From assembly GCA_036563505.1 (NCBI GenBank), contig DATCMH010000002.1, forward strand, positions 62,001 through 126,000: DNA of 64,000 bases, written 5' to 3'. This DNA comes from DATCMH01 sp036563505. Lineage in GTDB: Bacteria; Pseudomonadota; Alphaproteobacteria; Rhizobiales; Beijerinckiaceae. Under the pieces are notes generated by a model, which saw only the letters and a program-made list of their open reading frames with translations, searched no databases and had not been told where the DNA came from. Below are positions 1 through 8,844 of the stretch, one piece after another; position 1 is the stretch's first letter, and each line of letters starts with the position of its first letter. Position numbers and translations under genes: made by a program.

Positions 1-1115
1 ACCCGGGCGCCCGCGGCCTCCGTGCGGCGCACGGCGCGGGCGACGAGGTGGCGCAGCAAGCGCTCCAGCCGGTCGTGACCGGTGTGGTGGATGTGATCCG
101 CTTTCGTCGCCGCGAAGAGCACCCGGTCGGCGCGAGGCGAGAACAGGCTCGACAGGAAGCCGTTGCGCCCAGCGCGGAAGGTGAGGAGCACCCGGTCGAG
201 GGCCTCCTCCAGCTCGGCCACAGCCTGCGGGCCGGCATCGACGGCGGCGAGCACGTCGACCAGCACGATCTGCCGGTCGATGCGCTGGAAGTGCTCGCGG
301 AAGAAGGGGCGGACAACGTGCGTCTTGTAGGCCTCATAGCGCCGCTCCATGAGCGCGGCCAAGCTTTTGGCCGCGATCGCGGCTTCAGGCGGAAGGTCGA
401 GGGGCGCGAAGGTCAACGCCGGCGAACCTTCGAGATCGCCCGGCATCAGGAAGCGCCCGGGCGGGGTCGTCGCCACCGCCTCAGGCCCGGCGCGCAGGGC
501 AGCGAGGTAGGTCTTAAAGGCATCGCTCGCGCGGGCGATCACGAGCTCGTCGGCAGGTCCCGAGGAGTCGAGGCCGGCGAGATGGGCCCGCCAGGGCGCT
601 GCGGCCGTGGTGCGGTGCGGGCGGCGGCTTTCGTCGAGCACCTGGCGCGACCAGGTCCGGTAATCGAGGTCGATCAGCGCCAGGTCGAGGAGCCACTCGC
701 CCGGATAATCGACGATGTCGAGGGCGAGCCGCCCGGGGCCCGACCGCCAGCCCCGCACGCGCTCGACGTCGAGGTCGAGGCGCAGCTCCCCGATGCGAGT
801 GGTCGAGCGCGGCCAGCGACGCGCCTCGAGGAGCGTCGCGAGGTGCTCCTCGAAGGGGAAGCGCGGCACGGCGTCGTCGGGCTGATGATCGAGGGTCGCC
901 CGCCGCAAGCGCCCTTCCGCCGCGGCGCGGAAGGCCGGCAGCGGATTTCCCGTGAGAAGGTGGTGGACGAGGGCCGTCGTGAACACCGTCTTGCCCGAGC
1001 GGGCGAGCCCCGTCACGCCGAGCCGCAAGGTGGGCTGGACGAGCCGCTCGGATGCCTCGCGCAAGGCATCCGCCGCGGAGCCGGCGCGCTGGGCGATCTG
1101 GGTGAGGAACGACAC
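1..1115 (-). CDS. YcjX-family (DUF463) P-loop NTPase, partial
   Basis: The frame opens at a GTG at 1115 (MSFLTQIAQRAG) and runs stop-free to the left edge, so about 371 N-terminal residues are visible and the C-terminus lies outside the window. A Walker A motif GLARSGKT sits at residues 36-43, followed by a segment rich in TALVHHLL-type residues, as in the YcjX/DUF463 family. Further on, LDIVDYPGEWLLDL resembles the G3-like DxPG region of these proteins. YcjX proteins are GTP-binding, stress-associated proteins, usually cytoplasmic or membrane-associated, whose exact role is poorly known. The next gene upstream (stop at 1182) is on the same strand, 66 bp away, so the two may be co-transcribed. 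Family assignment is firm; the exact start is less so. Confidence 0.8.
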   Translation of the reverse strand, partial: MSFLTQIAQRAGSAADALREASERLVQPTLRLGVTGLARSGKTVFTTALVHHLLTGNPLPAFRAAAEGRLRRATLDHQPDDAVPRFPFEEHLATLLEARRWPRSTTRIGELRLDLDVERVRGWRSGPGRLALDIVDYPGEWLLDLALIDLDYRTWSRQVLDESRRPHRTTAAAPWRAHLAGLDSSGPADELVIARASDAFKTYLAALRAGPEAVATTPPGRFLMPGDLEGSPALTFAPLDLPPEAAIAAKSLAALMERRYEAYKTHVVRPFFREHFQRIDRQIVLVDVLAAVDAGPQAVAELEEALDRVLLTFRAGRNGFLSSLFSPRADRVLFAATKADHIHHTGHDRLERLLRHLVARAVRRTEAAGAR

Positions 1116-1181
1116 GGGTCGACGCGGGGGCGGAAGGGGCAGGACGGCTCTAAGTGAGGCGGCGGTCTGCCCGGCGCAAGC

Positions 1182-2453
1182 TCAGCGGCCCTCGCCGGTC
1201 GTCGGATCGGGCGCCGGGGGCTCGGCTTGCGTCACCGGGCGGGCCCGCTCGATGGCCGCCGCGACGAGCTCGACCCGCGCCCGGAGCAGGCCAAGCTCGA
1301 CCCCAGACATGGCCAGCATCACGGGCATAAGGTTCGGCAACGGCTCCCCGTCCGGGCCGAAGAGCTGGAGGTCGTCGTTCGGGCCGCGCCCGACGGAGCG
1401 CGCGATCTGGCCGGCGTAGTTCTGGATGCGGCCTTCGTCCGCGCCGCAGACCGGCGCGGCGGGGATCGAGGGCAACCCGGGAGCCACGGCAGCGAGGCGA
1501 GGCGCCACCACGGAAGGCACCTGAACGGGCGCGGGCTTGCCGGGCGCGCGGGCAACGGCCGGGGTGGGCGGGCGCTTCCCAAGCACCGGAGCCCGGTCCG
1601 GCAGGGACGCCGCGATGGTGAGCGCGCCCGCGCCGGCCCCGGCCATGATCCCGGGGAGCTTGATCGCGGGTAGAGGGCGAAGCGGCACCGCCGAGATGCG
1701 GGCGGCGGGACGCGCCGCGGGCCGACGCACGGCCTGGGCGGCTGGCTTGCTGGTCTCAGCGGGCGGCTTGTTGACGTCAGTCACGGGCTTGGCGGACTGA
1801 ATCGGCCCTATCGCAACGGGACCGTTCGCGGCGACCCGCACCGGCGGGCGCGCCGCGCGGACGGGTCGTCCGCCGCGCCGGCTCGCGAGGTAGCGCGCCC
1901 GGGCGGTGAACTGGATGCCCTTCAACGCCAGCGGCAAGCCGCCGATCGCTCCGACCGGGCCCCCGCCCGACGCCGAGGCGGCGAAGGTGCGGCACTCGGC
2001 GGGCGCCCAGCGCCGCACGATGGCGAGCGCGCTCGTGCGGCCGTAGTCGCGGTAGTAGCGGCGCAGGAGGGAAACGGCCGCGTCGGCACCGTACTCGGCG
2101 CTGGCGAAGGCGGTGTGGCCCTCGTCGTCGAAGCCCACCTCGCCGTTCCAACCGGCGCGCTTGATGCACCAGTAATTGTTGAGCTTCACGCAGCGCGTCA
2201 CGAGGGGGCGGCCGAGGTCGAAGGCCGCTGCCAGGCCCGCGATCGGCCCGGGCGCCAGATCACGGGCCGCCTCGACGCGCCACGTCGTGACGGCCCTCTC
2301 CTGCGCCTGGAACAGGGCGGGCGGGGTCTCGCCTTCGAGCACGGCTGCCGCTCCGACCACCTGGCCCGCGAACGCGGAGCCCACGGCGGGCAGGGCCGTC
2401 AGCCGCTCCGACAGGTCAGCCGCGATCAGCAGGCTCAGGGCGAGGGCGAGCAA
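1182..2453 (-). CDS. Conserved hypothetical, membrane-anchored or exported protein
   Basis: About 423 residues from a TTG at 2453; no ATG or GTG is available downstream of the in-frame stop near 2510, so the start is uncertain. The N-terminus (LALALSLLIAADL) is a hydrophobic anchor or signal. Residues about 90-160 (NNYWCIKRAGWNGEVG..., GADAAVSLLRRYYRDYGRTS, RRWAPAEC) look like the small domain seen in phage virion-associated proteins of the PRD1 P5 kind and in many proteobacterial hypotheticals: aromatic core, GxxA helix and a closing R-W-A-P motif. The middle is a Pro/Ala-rich low-complexity linker, and the C-terminus contains a CGADEGRIQNYAGQIARSVG segment. No enzyme motif is visible. It is flanked by the SixA-like and YcjX genes on the same strand. 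Confidence 0.55.
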   Translation of the reverse strand: MLALALSLLIAADLSERLTALPAVGSAFAGQVVGAAAVLEGETPPALFQAQERAVTTWRVEAARDLAPGPIAGLAAAFDLGRPLVTRCVKLNNYWCIKRAGWNGEVGFDDEGHTAFASAEYGADAAVSLLRRYYRDYGRTSALAIVRRWAPAECRTFAASASGGGPVGAIGGLPLALKGIQFTARARYLASRRGGRPVRAARPPVRVAANGPVAIGPIQSAKPVTDVNKPPAETSKPAAQAVRRPAARPAARISAVPLRPLPAIKLPGIMAGAGAGALTIAASLPDRAPVLGKRPPTPAVARAPGKPAPVQVPSVVAPRLAAVAPGLPSIPAAPVCGADEGRIQNYAGQIARSVGRGPNDDLQLFGPDGEPLPNLMPVMLAMSGVELGLLRARVELVAAAIERARPVTQAEPPAPDPTTGEGR

Positions 2454-2526
2454 GGCGAGAAGTCTTTCGGCTGCCGGACCGCGAGATCGGCGGCCCTGCA
2501 GGAAACGACGATCCTAAGGCCCCGGT

Positions 2527-3051
2527 TCAATCGTCCGCGTCCGCGCCGAGAGTTTTGGGAGTCACGAAGCGGTCGAGCCGGCCCGCGCGCGGCTCGACCT
2601 CCGCCCAGCGCTCCAGGGGGAAGTCGATCACGGCGAGGCCCGCGGTGGGGTATTTCTGAGCGAGCCGGGCGAAGGCGTAGCGGTCGCCGTGGCCGGTGAG
2701 ACGGCGCGCCAGATCCTCGAAGCCCGGATTGTGCCCGATCATCAACAGAGCCCTGGCTTCCGCGTCCGCGTCACGCACGACCTCCAGGAGTCGGTCGACC
2801 GTCGCCTCGTAGAGGCGCGGCTCGACCCGAGTCTCGACGTCGCCGAGGAAGGGCCGCACGAGGTCCCAGGTCTCCCGGGTGCGCCGCGCCGGCGACACGA
2901 CGACGAGGTCGGGCAGGAGGTGCTCGGCGGCAAGATACGCCCCCATCCGGGGCGCCGCCTCGCGGCCGCGGGGGGCAAGCGCGCGGTCGAGATCCTGGAC
3001 GCCCTCGGGCCAGTCGGATTTGGCATGCCGCAGCAGCAGAAGGCGGCGCAT
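2527..3051 (-). CDS. SixA-like histidine phosphatase family protein
   Basis: The 174-residue product begins MRRLLLLRHAKSDWP, carrying the RHG/RHA phosphohistidine loop of histidine phosphatases at residues 8-10. A second conserved block (VVSPARRTRETW, about residues 52-63) and the late LMIGHNPG motif (catalytic His, about residue 105) complete the active site. Length and sequence match the SixA branch, whose founding member dephosphorylates the Hpt domain of ArcB in Escherichia coli. The target here is unknown, although an Hpt protein is encoded at 13483-13842. The start lies 3 bp after the moxR stop, so the two genes are almost certainly one transcript. Confidence 0.85.
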   Translation of the reverse strand: MRRLLLLRHAKSDWPEGVQDLDRALAPRGREAAPRMGAYLAAEHLLPDLVVVSPARRTRETWDLVRPFLGDVETRVEPRLYEATVDRLLEVVRDADAEARALLMIGHNPGFEDLARRLTGHGDRYAFARLAQKYPTAGLAVIDFPLERWAEVEPRAGRLDRFVTPKTLGADADD

Positions 3052-3053
3052 CG

Positions 3054-3899
3054 TCAGCGTCCCTCGCGCCGCGTCATGAAGGCGATCTTCTCGAACAGGC
3101 CCACGTCCTGCTCGTTCTTGAGAAGCGCCCCGTGCAGCGGCGGGATGAGCTTACGTGCGCTCGTCTCGCGCAAAGTGTCGGGGCCGATATCCTCCGACAG
3201 CAGAAGCTTGAGCCAGTCGAGGAGCTCGGAGGTCGAAGGCTTCTTCTTGAGCCCCGGCACCTCGCGCACCTCAAAGAACGTGCGCAGCGCCTCCTCGATC
3301 AGCCGCCGTTTGATGCCCGGATAATGCACCTCGACGATGCGGGTCATCGTCTCGGGGTCGGGGAAGCGGATGTAGTGGAAGAAGCATCGGCGCAGGAAGG
3401 CGTCCGGCAGCTCCTTCTCGTTGTTGGAGGTGATGATCACCACGGGGCGCCTCTCGGCGCGGATCGTCTCGCCCGTCTCGTAGACGTGGAACTCCATCCG
3501 GTCGAGCTCGAGGAGGAGATCGTTCGGAAACTCGATGTCCGCCTTATCGATCTCGTCGATGAGGAGCACGGGGCGGACCGGCGCGGTGAACGCCTCCCAG
3601 AGCTTGCCGCGGCGGATGTAGTTGGCGATGTCCGAGACCTTCGGATCGCCGAGTTGTGAGTCACGCAGGCGGGAGACTGCGTCGTATTCGTACAGGCCCT
3701 GCGCCGCCTTCGTCGTCGACTTGACGTGCCATGTGAGGAGCGGCGCACCGAGGGACTTCGCGATCTCCTCGGCCAGCACCGTCTTGCCCGTGCCCGGCTC
3801 GCCCTTCACGAGGAGCGGGCGCTCCAGCACGATGGCGGCGTTGACGGCCACCTTCAGGTCGTCGGTGGCGACGTAGGACTCGGTTCCGGAAAAGCGCAC
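3054..3899 (-). CDS. MoxR-family AAA+ ATPase
   Basis: This 281-residue AAA+ protein has Walker A GEPGTGKT near residues 37-44, Walker B LLIDEIDKAD near residue 115 and a sensor 1 block VVIITSNNEKELPDAFLRRC. It is the MoxR/CoxD type of chaperone-like ATPase, which normally works with a VWA-domain protein to mature or insert cofactors into enzymes. The usual VWA (CoxE-type) partner is not adjacent but is encoded 5.6 kb away at 9514-10689 on the other strand. The ATG at 3899 gives MRFSGTESYVATDDL, typical of this subfamily. The gene heads a likely transcript with the SixA-like gene. The enzyme it serves is not evident in the window. Confidence 0.9.
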   Translation of the reverse strand: MRFSGTESYVATDDLKVAVNAAIVLERPLLVKGEPGTGKTVLAEEIAKSLGAPLLTWHVKSTTKAAQGLYEYDAVSRLRDSQLGDPKVSDIANYIRRGKLWEAFTAPVRPVLLIDEIDKADIEFPNDLLLELDRMEFHVYETGETIRAERRPVVIITSNNEKELPDAFLRRCFFHYIRFPDPETMTRIVEVHYPGIKRRLIEEALRTFFEVREVPGLKKKPSTSELLDWLKLLLSEDIGPDTLRETSARKLIPPLHGALLKNEQDVGLFEKIAFMTRREGR

Positions 3900-4059
3900 G
3901 GTTCAGGTCTGCCTCGCGTCGGGAGACGCCACGTCTTTCACAGAGCCGCACGCCAGACAACCGGGGCGCGACCGTCGCTGCCTTCGCTCCGCCTTTGCGC
4001 CGCCGCCCGCGAGGGGCTAAGTGCGGCCCAACCTCCTCTTCGACCAAAGGATGACGCCC

Positions 4060-5346
4060 ATGGCCGGCGACCGCTACCACAAGGACCGGATCGGCAACCG
4101 CCGCCTCCACCCCGAGACCCTGATGCTGGGCTACGGCTATGACCCGCTCCTCTCAGAGGGCGCGGTGAAGCCGCCGGTGTTCCTCACCTCGACTTTCGTG
4201 TTCAAGAGCGCCGAGCACGGCAAGGAGTTCTTCGATTACGTTGCGGGGCGGAAGGAGCCTCCGCAGGGCGAGGCGGCGGGCCTCGTCTACTCGCGGTTCA
4301 ATCACCCCAACGCGGAGATCGTCGAGGATCGGCTCGCCATCTACGAGGAGGCGGAAGCGGCCCTTCTCTTCTCGTCGGGCATGTCGGCGATCGCCACCGC
4401 CATCCTCGCCTTCGCGCGGCCCGGCGACGTCGTGCTCCACTCGCAGCCGCTCTACGGCGGCACTGAGACGCTCGTCGCCAAGACCCTCAAGAACCTCGGC
4501 ATGCAGGCCGTGGGCTTCGCCGACGGCGTCGATGAGGCCTCGGTCCAGGCCTCGGCCGACGAGGCGATGGCTCTGGGCCCCGTGGCGGTGGTGAAGATCG
4601 AGACGCCCTCGAACCCGCTCAACACCCTGGTCGACATCGCCCTCATTCGCCGCGTCGCCGACCGCATCGGGGAGCGCCAGGGCCGGCGCCCGATGGTGAT
4701 CTGCGACAACACCCTGCTCGGCCCCGTCTTCCAGAAGCCCCTACTGCACGGGGCGGACCTCTCGGTCTACTCGCTGACGAAATACGTCGGCGGCCATTCC
4801 GACCTCATCGCCGGCGCCGCGCTCGGCTCGAAGGAGGTCATGAAGCCCGTGCGCCTGCTGCGCTCGGCCATCGGCACCCAGCTCGACCCTCACTCCTGCT
4901 GGATGCTCGGCCGCTCGCTGGAGACCTTGGGCCTGCGCATGACGGCATCGAACCGCAACGGCGAGATCGTGGCTCAGTTCCTGGCAAGTCACCCGGCCGT
5001 CGCCAAGGTGCACCACCTCGCCCACCTGCCCGAGGGCTCGGCCGAGCGGCGCACCTACGAGGCCCAGTGTGAAGCGCCGGGCTCCACGTTCTCCTTCGAC
5101 GTGCGCGGCGGCGAGGCCGAGGCCTTTCGCGTGCTCAACGCGCTGCAGGTGTTCAAGCTGGCGGTGAGCCTCGGGGGCACCGAGTCGCTGACCTGCCACC
5201 CCGCCTCGACGACGCATTCCGGCGTGCCGAAGGAGACCCGCGACCGACTCGGCGTCACCGATGCCACGATCCGCGTCTCGATCGGCATCGAGCACCCGGA
5301 CGACTTGGTGGCCGACCTCGCGCAGGCGCTGACGACGATCGAGTGA
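4060..5346 (+). CDS. Cystathionine gamma-synthase family PLP enzyme
   Basis: From the ATG at 4060 the protein has 428 residues. This start is preferred over a GTG at 4021 and an ATG at 4051 because an AAAGGA ribosome site ends 8 bases before it. The fold-type I Cys/Met metabolism PLP family is shown by the YSRFNHPN block, the FSSGMSAIATAIL region, the LYGGT motif and the PLP lysine in YSLTKYVGGHSD. These enzymes make or break cystathionine, or sulfhydrylate activated homoserine; sequence alone does not separate gamma-synthase from gamma-lyase or O-succinylhomoserine sulfhydrylase. The C-terminal SLGGTESLTCHPASTTH segment is typical of the family. No partner gene is adjacent. Confidence 0.88.
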   Translation: MAGDRYHKDRIGNRRLHPETLMLGYGYDPLLSEGAVKPPVFLTSTFVFKSAEHGKEFFDYVAGRKEPPQGEAAGLVYSRFNHPNAEIVEDRLAIYEEAEAALLFSSGMSAIATAILAFARPGDVVLHSQPLYGGTETLVAKTLKNLGMQAVGFADGVDEASVQASADEAMALGPVAVVKIETPSNPLNTLVDIALIRRVADRIGERQGRRPMVICDNTLLGPVFQKPLLHGADLSVYSLTKYVGGHSDLIAGAALGSKEVMKPVRLLRSAIGTQLDPHSCWMLGRSLETLGLRMTASNRNGEIVAQFLASHPAVAKVHHLAHLPEGSAERRTYEAQCEAPGSTFSFDVRGGEAEAFRVLNALQVFKLAVSLGGTESLTCHPASTTHSGVPKETRDRLGVTDATIRVSIGIEHPDDLVADLAQALTTIE

Positions 5347-5375
5347 GAGGAAGCGCGCGGTAAAATCCTGGTCTC

Positions 5376-5398
5376 CTCCCTCCCCTCAGGGGAGGGAG
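5376..5398. repeat. Perfect 23-base GC palindrome, terminator-like
   Basis: Eleven-base arms CTCCCTCCCCT and AGGGGAGGGAG surround a single C, 30 bp after the cystathionine gamma-synthase-like stop codon. It could fold as a strong hairpin but no T-run follows. It resembles the CCCTCTCCC-type modules of the larger intergenic repeat blocks in this window and may be a minimal member of that family that also ends transcription. Confidence 0.55.
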
Positions 5399-5492
5399 AG
5401 TGCTCCGCATTCTCCAGCAAACGACACCCGGCCTTGCCCTCGCCGCATCACGCTTCGCATGATGGCGCGGCAGCGCGGCAACGAAGGGAATC

Positions 5493-7292
5493 ATGGCGGC
5501 TCCGGCATCGATCGAGTCTTACAAGGAGCTGATGCTCTTCCTCGCGACGGCCGGCGTCGTCGTGCCGCTCTTCCACCGGCTCAAGGTCAGCCCGGTGCTT
5601 GGGTTTCTCGGCGCCGGAGCGCTGATCGGGCCTTACGGCCTCGGAAGGCTGACGGGCCAGGCGCCCTGGCTTTCCTGGTTCACGATCCAGAACTCGGAGG
5701 AGATCGGACACCTCGCCGAGTTCGGGGTCGTGTTCCTCCTCTTCATGATCGGGGTCGAGCTCTCCTGGGAACGCCTCAGGGTTCTGCGACGTCTCGTCTT
5801 CGGCCTCGGCTCGCTCCAGGTCGCGGTCACGAGCGTGGTGCTAGGACTGATCGGCGGCGCCTTGGGCTTGAGCGCGGCAGAGGCAGTGGTGCTCGGCGTC
5901 GCGCTCGCGCTCTCCTCCACCGCGATCGGCGTGCCGGTGCTCGCCGGCGCCAAGCGCCTCGGTGCACCGGCGGGGCGCGCGAGCTTCTCGGTGCTGCTCT
6001 TCCAGGACCTTGCCGTCGCGCCGGTGCTCTTCGCCATCGCCGTGATCGGCACGTCGGACGGCAGCGGCCTCGCCGGGCCGCTCGCCCTGGCGCTCGGCCA
6101 AGCGGCGGCGGTGCTCGTGGTCATCGTCGCGCTGGGCCGGCTGGCGCTCAGGCCCCTGTTCCAGCTTGTCGCCGCGACCCGCTCGCCGGAGCTGTTCATG
6201 GCGGCCTCCCTGCTCGTCGTGGTGGGCACGGGGCTGGCCGCGGCCGCGAGCGGCCTCTCGATGGCGCTCGGCGCCTTCGTGGCGGGGCTGCTCCTGGCCG
6301 AGACGGAGTATCGCCGCGCCATCGAGGCGATGATCGACCCCTTCAAGGGCCTGTTGCTCGGCGTGTTCTTCGTGTCGGTCGGGATGAGCCTCGACGCGAG
6401 CCGCCTTCTCGCCGCGCCTGGCCCCATCCTCGTCGCGGCTATCGGCCTGATCGCGGTGAAGGTGGCGATCACCTTCGGCGCGGCCCGCCTCCTCAAGCTG
6501 CCGGCCCCCGTTGCCCTCGAATCGGCGCTCGTTCTGGCGGCGGGGGGCGAGTTCGCCTTCGTGATCCTCGGCAAGGCCGCGGCGCTCAACCTCGTCCCTT
6601 CGAGCCTCGCCCAAGACGCGCTGCTCGTCGCGACCCTGACGATGATCGCCCTGCCCGGCCTCGCCCGCCTCGGCCGCGCCGCGGGCCACCGGGCGCCCAC
6701 GACCGTTGACCCGGCCGTTGCCACCGAGCCCGAGCCCGCCCTGAGCGAGGAGCCGCGGGTGATCATCGCGGGCTTCGGTCGGGTCGGTCGCCTCGTCGGC
6801 GATATGCTGCTGCGCCACGACATCCCCTATGTCGCCATCGACGCCGACCCGGCGCGCGTCGCCGCCGAGCGGAAGGCCGGGCGGCCGATCTTCTTCGGAG
6901 ACTCGGCCAATCCGGAGATCCTGCGCGCCTGCGGCATCGAGCACGCCCGGGCCCTGGTCGTGACCCTCGACACCTCCCGCTCAGTAGAAGCCGTGGTGTC
7001 CGCGGCGCGCCAGGAGCGCAGCGACCTCACCATCGTCGCCCGGGCCCGGGACGCCCGCCACGCCACGGCGCTCTACGAGCTCGGCGTCGACGACGCCGTG
7101 CCGGAGACGATCGAGGCCTCGCTCCAGCTCTCCGAGGCCGTCCTGGTCGATATCGGCGTGCCGATGGGCCTCGTCATCGCCTCGATTCACGAGAGGCGCG
7201 ACGAGTTCCGCGCCCTGCTTAAAGGGCGCGACGCCGCCGCTCCGCCCGTGAGCGAGTTCCGGGCGCGTCGCACGGTCGGCAAGCGCGCCTGA
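5493..7292 (+). CDS. CPA2-family monovalent cation:proton antiporter (KefB/KefC-like)
   Basis: The 599-residue protein has an N-terminal Na+/H+ exchanger domain of about 12 hydrophobic segments (residues about 10-385) followed by a cytosolic Rossmann TrkA-N domain. That domain begins near residue 419 with VIIAGFGRVGRLVGDMLLR, which carries the GxGxxG nucleotide site. This layout is that of CPA2 potassium-efflux/proton antiporters such as KefB, KefC and YbaL, in the inner membrane. Core signatures LGFLGAGALIGP and FLLFMIGVELS are present. The ATG at 5493 has AAGGGAA 5 bases upstream. No separate KefF/KefG-type ancillary gene is nearby, although a WrbA flavoprotein is encoded 22 kb away. Ion and thiol gating are not predictable. 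Confidence 0.9.
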   Translation: MAAPASIESYKELMLFLATAGVVVPLFHRLKVSPVLGFLGAGALIGPYGLGRLTGQAPWLSWFTIQNSEEIGHLAEFGVVFLLFMIGVELSWERLRVLRRLVFGLGSLQVAVTSVVLGLIGGALGLSAAEAVVLGVALALSSTAIGVPVLAGAKRLGAPAGRASFSVLLFQDLAVAPVLFAIAVIGTSDGSGLAGPLALALGQAAAVLVVIVALGRLALRPLFQLVAATRSPELFMAASLLVVVGTGLAAAASGLSMALGAFVAGLLLAETEYRRAIEAMIDPFKGLLLGVFFVSVGMSLDASRLLAAPGPILVAAIGLIAVKVAITFGAARLLKLPAPVALESALVLAAGGEFAFVILGKAAALNLVPSSLAQDALLVATLTMIALPGLARLGRAAGHRAPTTVDPAVATEPEPALSEEPRVIIAGFGRVGRLVGDMLLRHDIPYVAIDADPARVAAERKAGRPIFFGDSANPEILRACGIEHARALVVTLDTSRSVEAVVSAARQERSDLTIVARARDARHATALYELGVDDAVPETIEASLQLSEAVLVDIGVPMGLVIASIHERRDEFRALLKGRDAAAPPVSEFRARRTVGKRA

Positions 7293-7425
7293 AGCGACCG
7301 CCTTTGTGGACGATCACGAACGCGTGAAATCCGGCCGCTGCGAAACTTGGCGCGCGGCTGCCCCGTAGTGCCTCCCGACCCGCCCACGACAGGGCGGCGT
7401 GACAACCACAAGGGAGAGCTCAATC

Positions 7426-7986
7426 ATGCGTCTTCGCACCAGCCTCGCCGTGATCGCCGGCACCGTCGCCCTCGGCCTCGCCACGCCGAGCTTCGCGCAG
7501 CGGGTCGTGACCGTCGGCGGCGCGCCGATGTATCCGACGAAGGACATCGTCTCGAACGCGGTGAACTCGAAGGATCACACCACCCTGGTCACCGCTGTGA
7601 AGGCCGCGGGCCTGGTCGAGACCCTGCAGACGCCCGGCCCCTTCACCGTCTTCGCCCCGACCAACAAGGCTTTCGCGAAGCTTCCCGCGGGCACCGTCGA
7701 GTCCCTCGTGCAGCCGCAGAACAAGGCGACGCTGACGAGCGTGCTGACCTATCACGTGGTGCCCGGCAAGTACTCCTCGGCCGATCTGCAGAAGCTCGTG
7801 AAGCAGGGCGGCGGCATGGCGCAGCTCAAGACGGTCCAAGGCGGCACGCTCACCGTCATGCCCGGCTCGAAGGGCAAGAGCCTTTTCGTCGAGGACGCCA
7901 AGGGCAACACCTCGCGGGTGACGATCGCCAACGTCAACCAGTCGAACGGCGTCATCCACGTCGTCGACACCGTCCTGATGCCCTGA
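7426..7986 (+). CDS. Exported fasciclin (FAS1) domain protein
   Basis: A start at 7426 is chosen because AGGGAGAG lies 7 bases upstream and it gives a clean signal peptide (MRLRTSLAVIAGTVALG... ending SFA before Q25). The 186-residue product contains one FAS1 domain: the H1 box (PFTVFAPTNKAFAKLP) near residue 75 and the closing H2 region (GVIHVVDTVLMP) at the C-terminus. FAS1 proteins are secreted adhesive or matrix proteins. The gene converges on an ECF sigma/anti-sigma pair at 8134-9395, an association also known in mycobacteria (sigK-rskA with mpt70/mpt83). A strong terminator at 8048-8079 follows. Confidence 0.92.
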   Translation: MRLRTSLAVIAGTVALGLATPSFAQRVVTVGGAPMYPTKDIVSNAVNSKDHTTLVTAVKAAGLVETLQTPGPFTVFAPTNKAFAKLPAGTVESLVQPQNKATLTSVLTYHVVPGKYSSADLQKLVKQGGGMAQLKTVQGGTLTVMPGSKGKSLFVEDAKGNTSRVTIANVNQSNGVIHVVDTVLMP

Positions 7987-8047
7987 TCTTTCTTCAGAAC
8001 ACCGCGATCGGCGGCGCGCTTCCCTCCTCGGGCGTGCCGCTGCTGGG

Positions 8048-8079
8048 CCGCCTCGGACCGCCATCCGAGGCGGTCTTTT
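8048..8079 (+). terminator. Rho-independent terminator after the fasciclin gene
   Basis: A perfect 10-bp stem, CCGCCTCGGA paired with TCCGAGGCGG across a 6-base loop, is followed at once by TCTTTT. It lies 62 bp beyond the fasciclin stop and 55 bp before the end of the convergent anti-sigma gene. It is the clearest intrinsic terminator in the window. Confidence 0.88.
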
Positions 8080-8133
8080 CGCGTCGGGAGGGTGCCGTGG
8101 CGCGCTCAGAACGCCGAGAGACGGAAAGCTCGC

Positions 8134-8844
8134 TCAGGGCTCGCGGACGAGGCGGCCCGAATAGACCACGGGGCCCGTCGGCGCGCCGGTCGGCGAGCCG
8201 CCCTTCGGCTCGACGCTGACGGCGAGCGTCAGCCCGTCGGGCGAGACGCCCTGCGGCAGGCTGTGCCGCGCGGCCGGGTCGTCGAGGGTGCCAAGCGAGC
8301 GCGGCGCGGCGCCCGCCGCCACCGACCAGAGTTCGAGGCTGTGGCCTTGCGGCGTCTCGGCCGCAACCGGGCGCACCTGCACCGTGCCGCTGCGCGGGTC
8401 GACGCGGATCAAGAGCGCCGGCAGATCGCCGCCGCGGTTGACCGCCGCGATGAAGGTGCCCTGCGCCGCGGGGGGCGCCAGGAACCGCTCGAGGCCGAAC
8501 GCGAGCGCCAGGGCGGCGGCGAGCGACCCGGCACCGATCGCGCCCGCGCGCCAGCGCGCCCGGGACCGGCGCAGGGCCTCGAGACCCATACGGTCGGGGA
8601 AGGGCAGCACGGCGCTGGCCGGAGGTGCGGCGATCGCGGCTTCGACGCGCGACCAGAGTTCCGGGGGCGGCACGACGGGCGCGATCCCGGCGCCCAGCGG
8701 CGCGAGGCGCTCGGCCCAGAGGCGCACCTTCTCGCGCAGGGCCGGATCGCCCGCGAGCAAGCGCTCGAACGCCGCCCGCTCGGCGCCCCGGAGGGTGCCG
8801 AGGGCGTATTCGCCCGCCCGAATCTCGCGCTCGTCCTCGCTCAT
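8134..8844 (-). CDS. RskA-like membrane anti-sigma factor
   Basis: The ATG at 8844 (MSEDEREIRAGEYALG) is preferred because it overlaps the sigma factor stop as ATGA, giving 236 residues. The N-terminal part resembles the sigma-binding domain of RskA (EYALGTLRGAERAAFERLL). A single transmembrane helix (about residues 100-118, GAGSLAAALALAFGLERFL) is followed by an extracytoplasmic RskA domain ending in VYSGRLV. No zinc-binding HxxxCxxC motif is seen. It should sequester the ECF sigma factor encoded directly upstream and release it upon regulated proteolysis; both steps are inferred from the family. Its 3' end faces the fasciclin gene. Confidence 0.85.
   Translation of the reverse strand: MSEDEREIRAGEYALGTLRGAERAAFERLLAGDPALREKVRLWAERLAPLGAGIAPVVPPPELWSRVEAAIAAPPASAVLPFPDRMGLEALRRSRARWRAGAIGAGSLAAALALAFGLERFLAPPAAQGTFIAAVNRGGDLPALLIRVDPRSGTVQVRPVAAETPQGHSLELWSVAAGAAPRSLGTLDDPAARHSLPQGVSPDGLTLAVSVEPKGGSPTGAPTGPVVYSGRLVREP

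Noticed and set aside
1182..2453. Prophage remnant
   Set aside because: One phage-like domain alone, with no integrase, capsid, tail or lysis gene and with chromosomal neighbours on both sides.
4021..4059. Upstream GTG start for the cystathionine gamma-synthase-like gene
   Set aside because: The AAAGGA ribosome site is 8 bases before the ATG at 4060, and family similarity begins just after that ATG.
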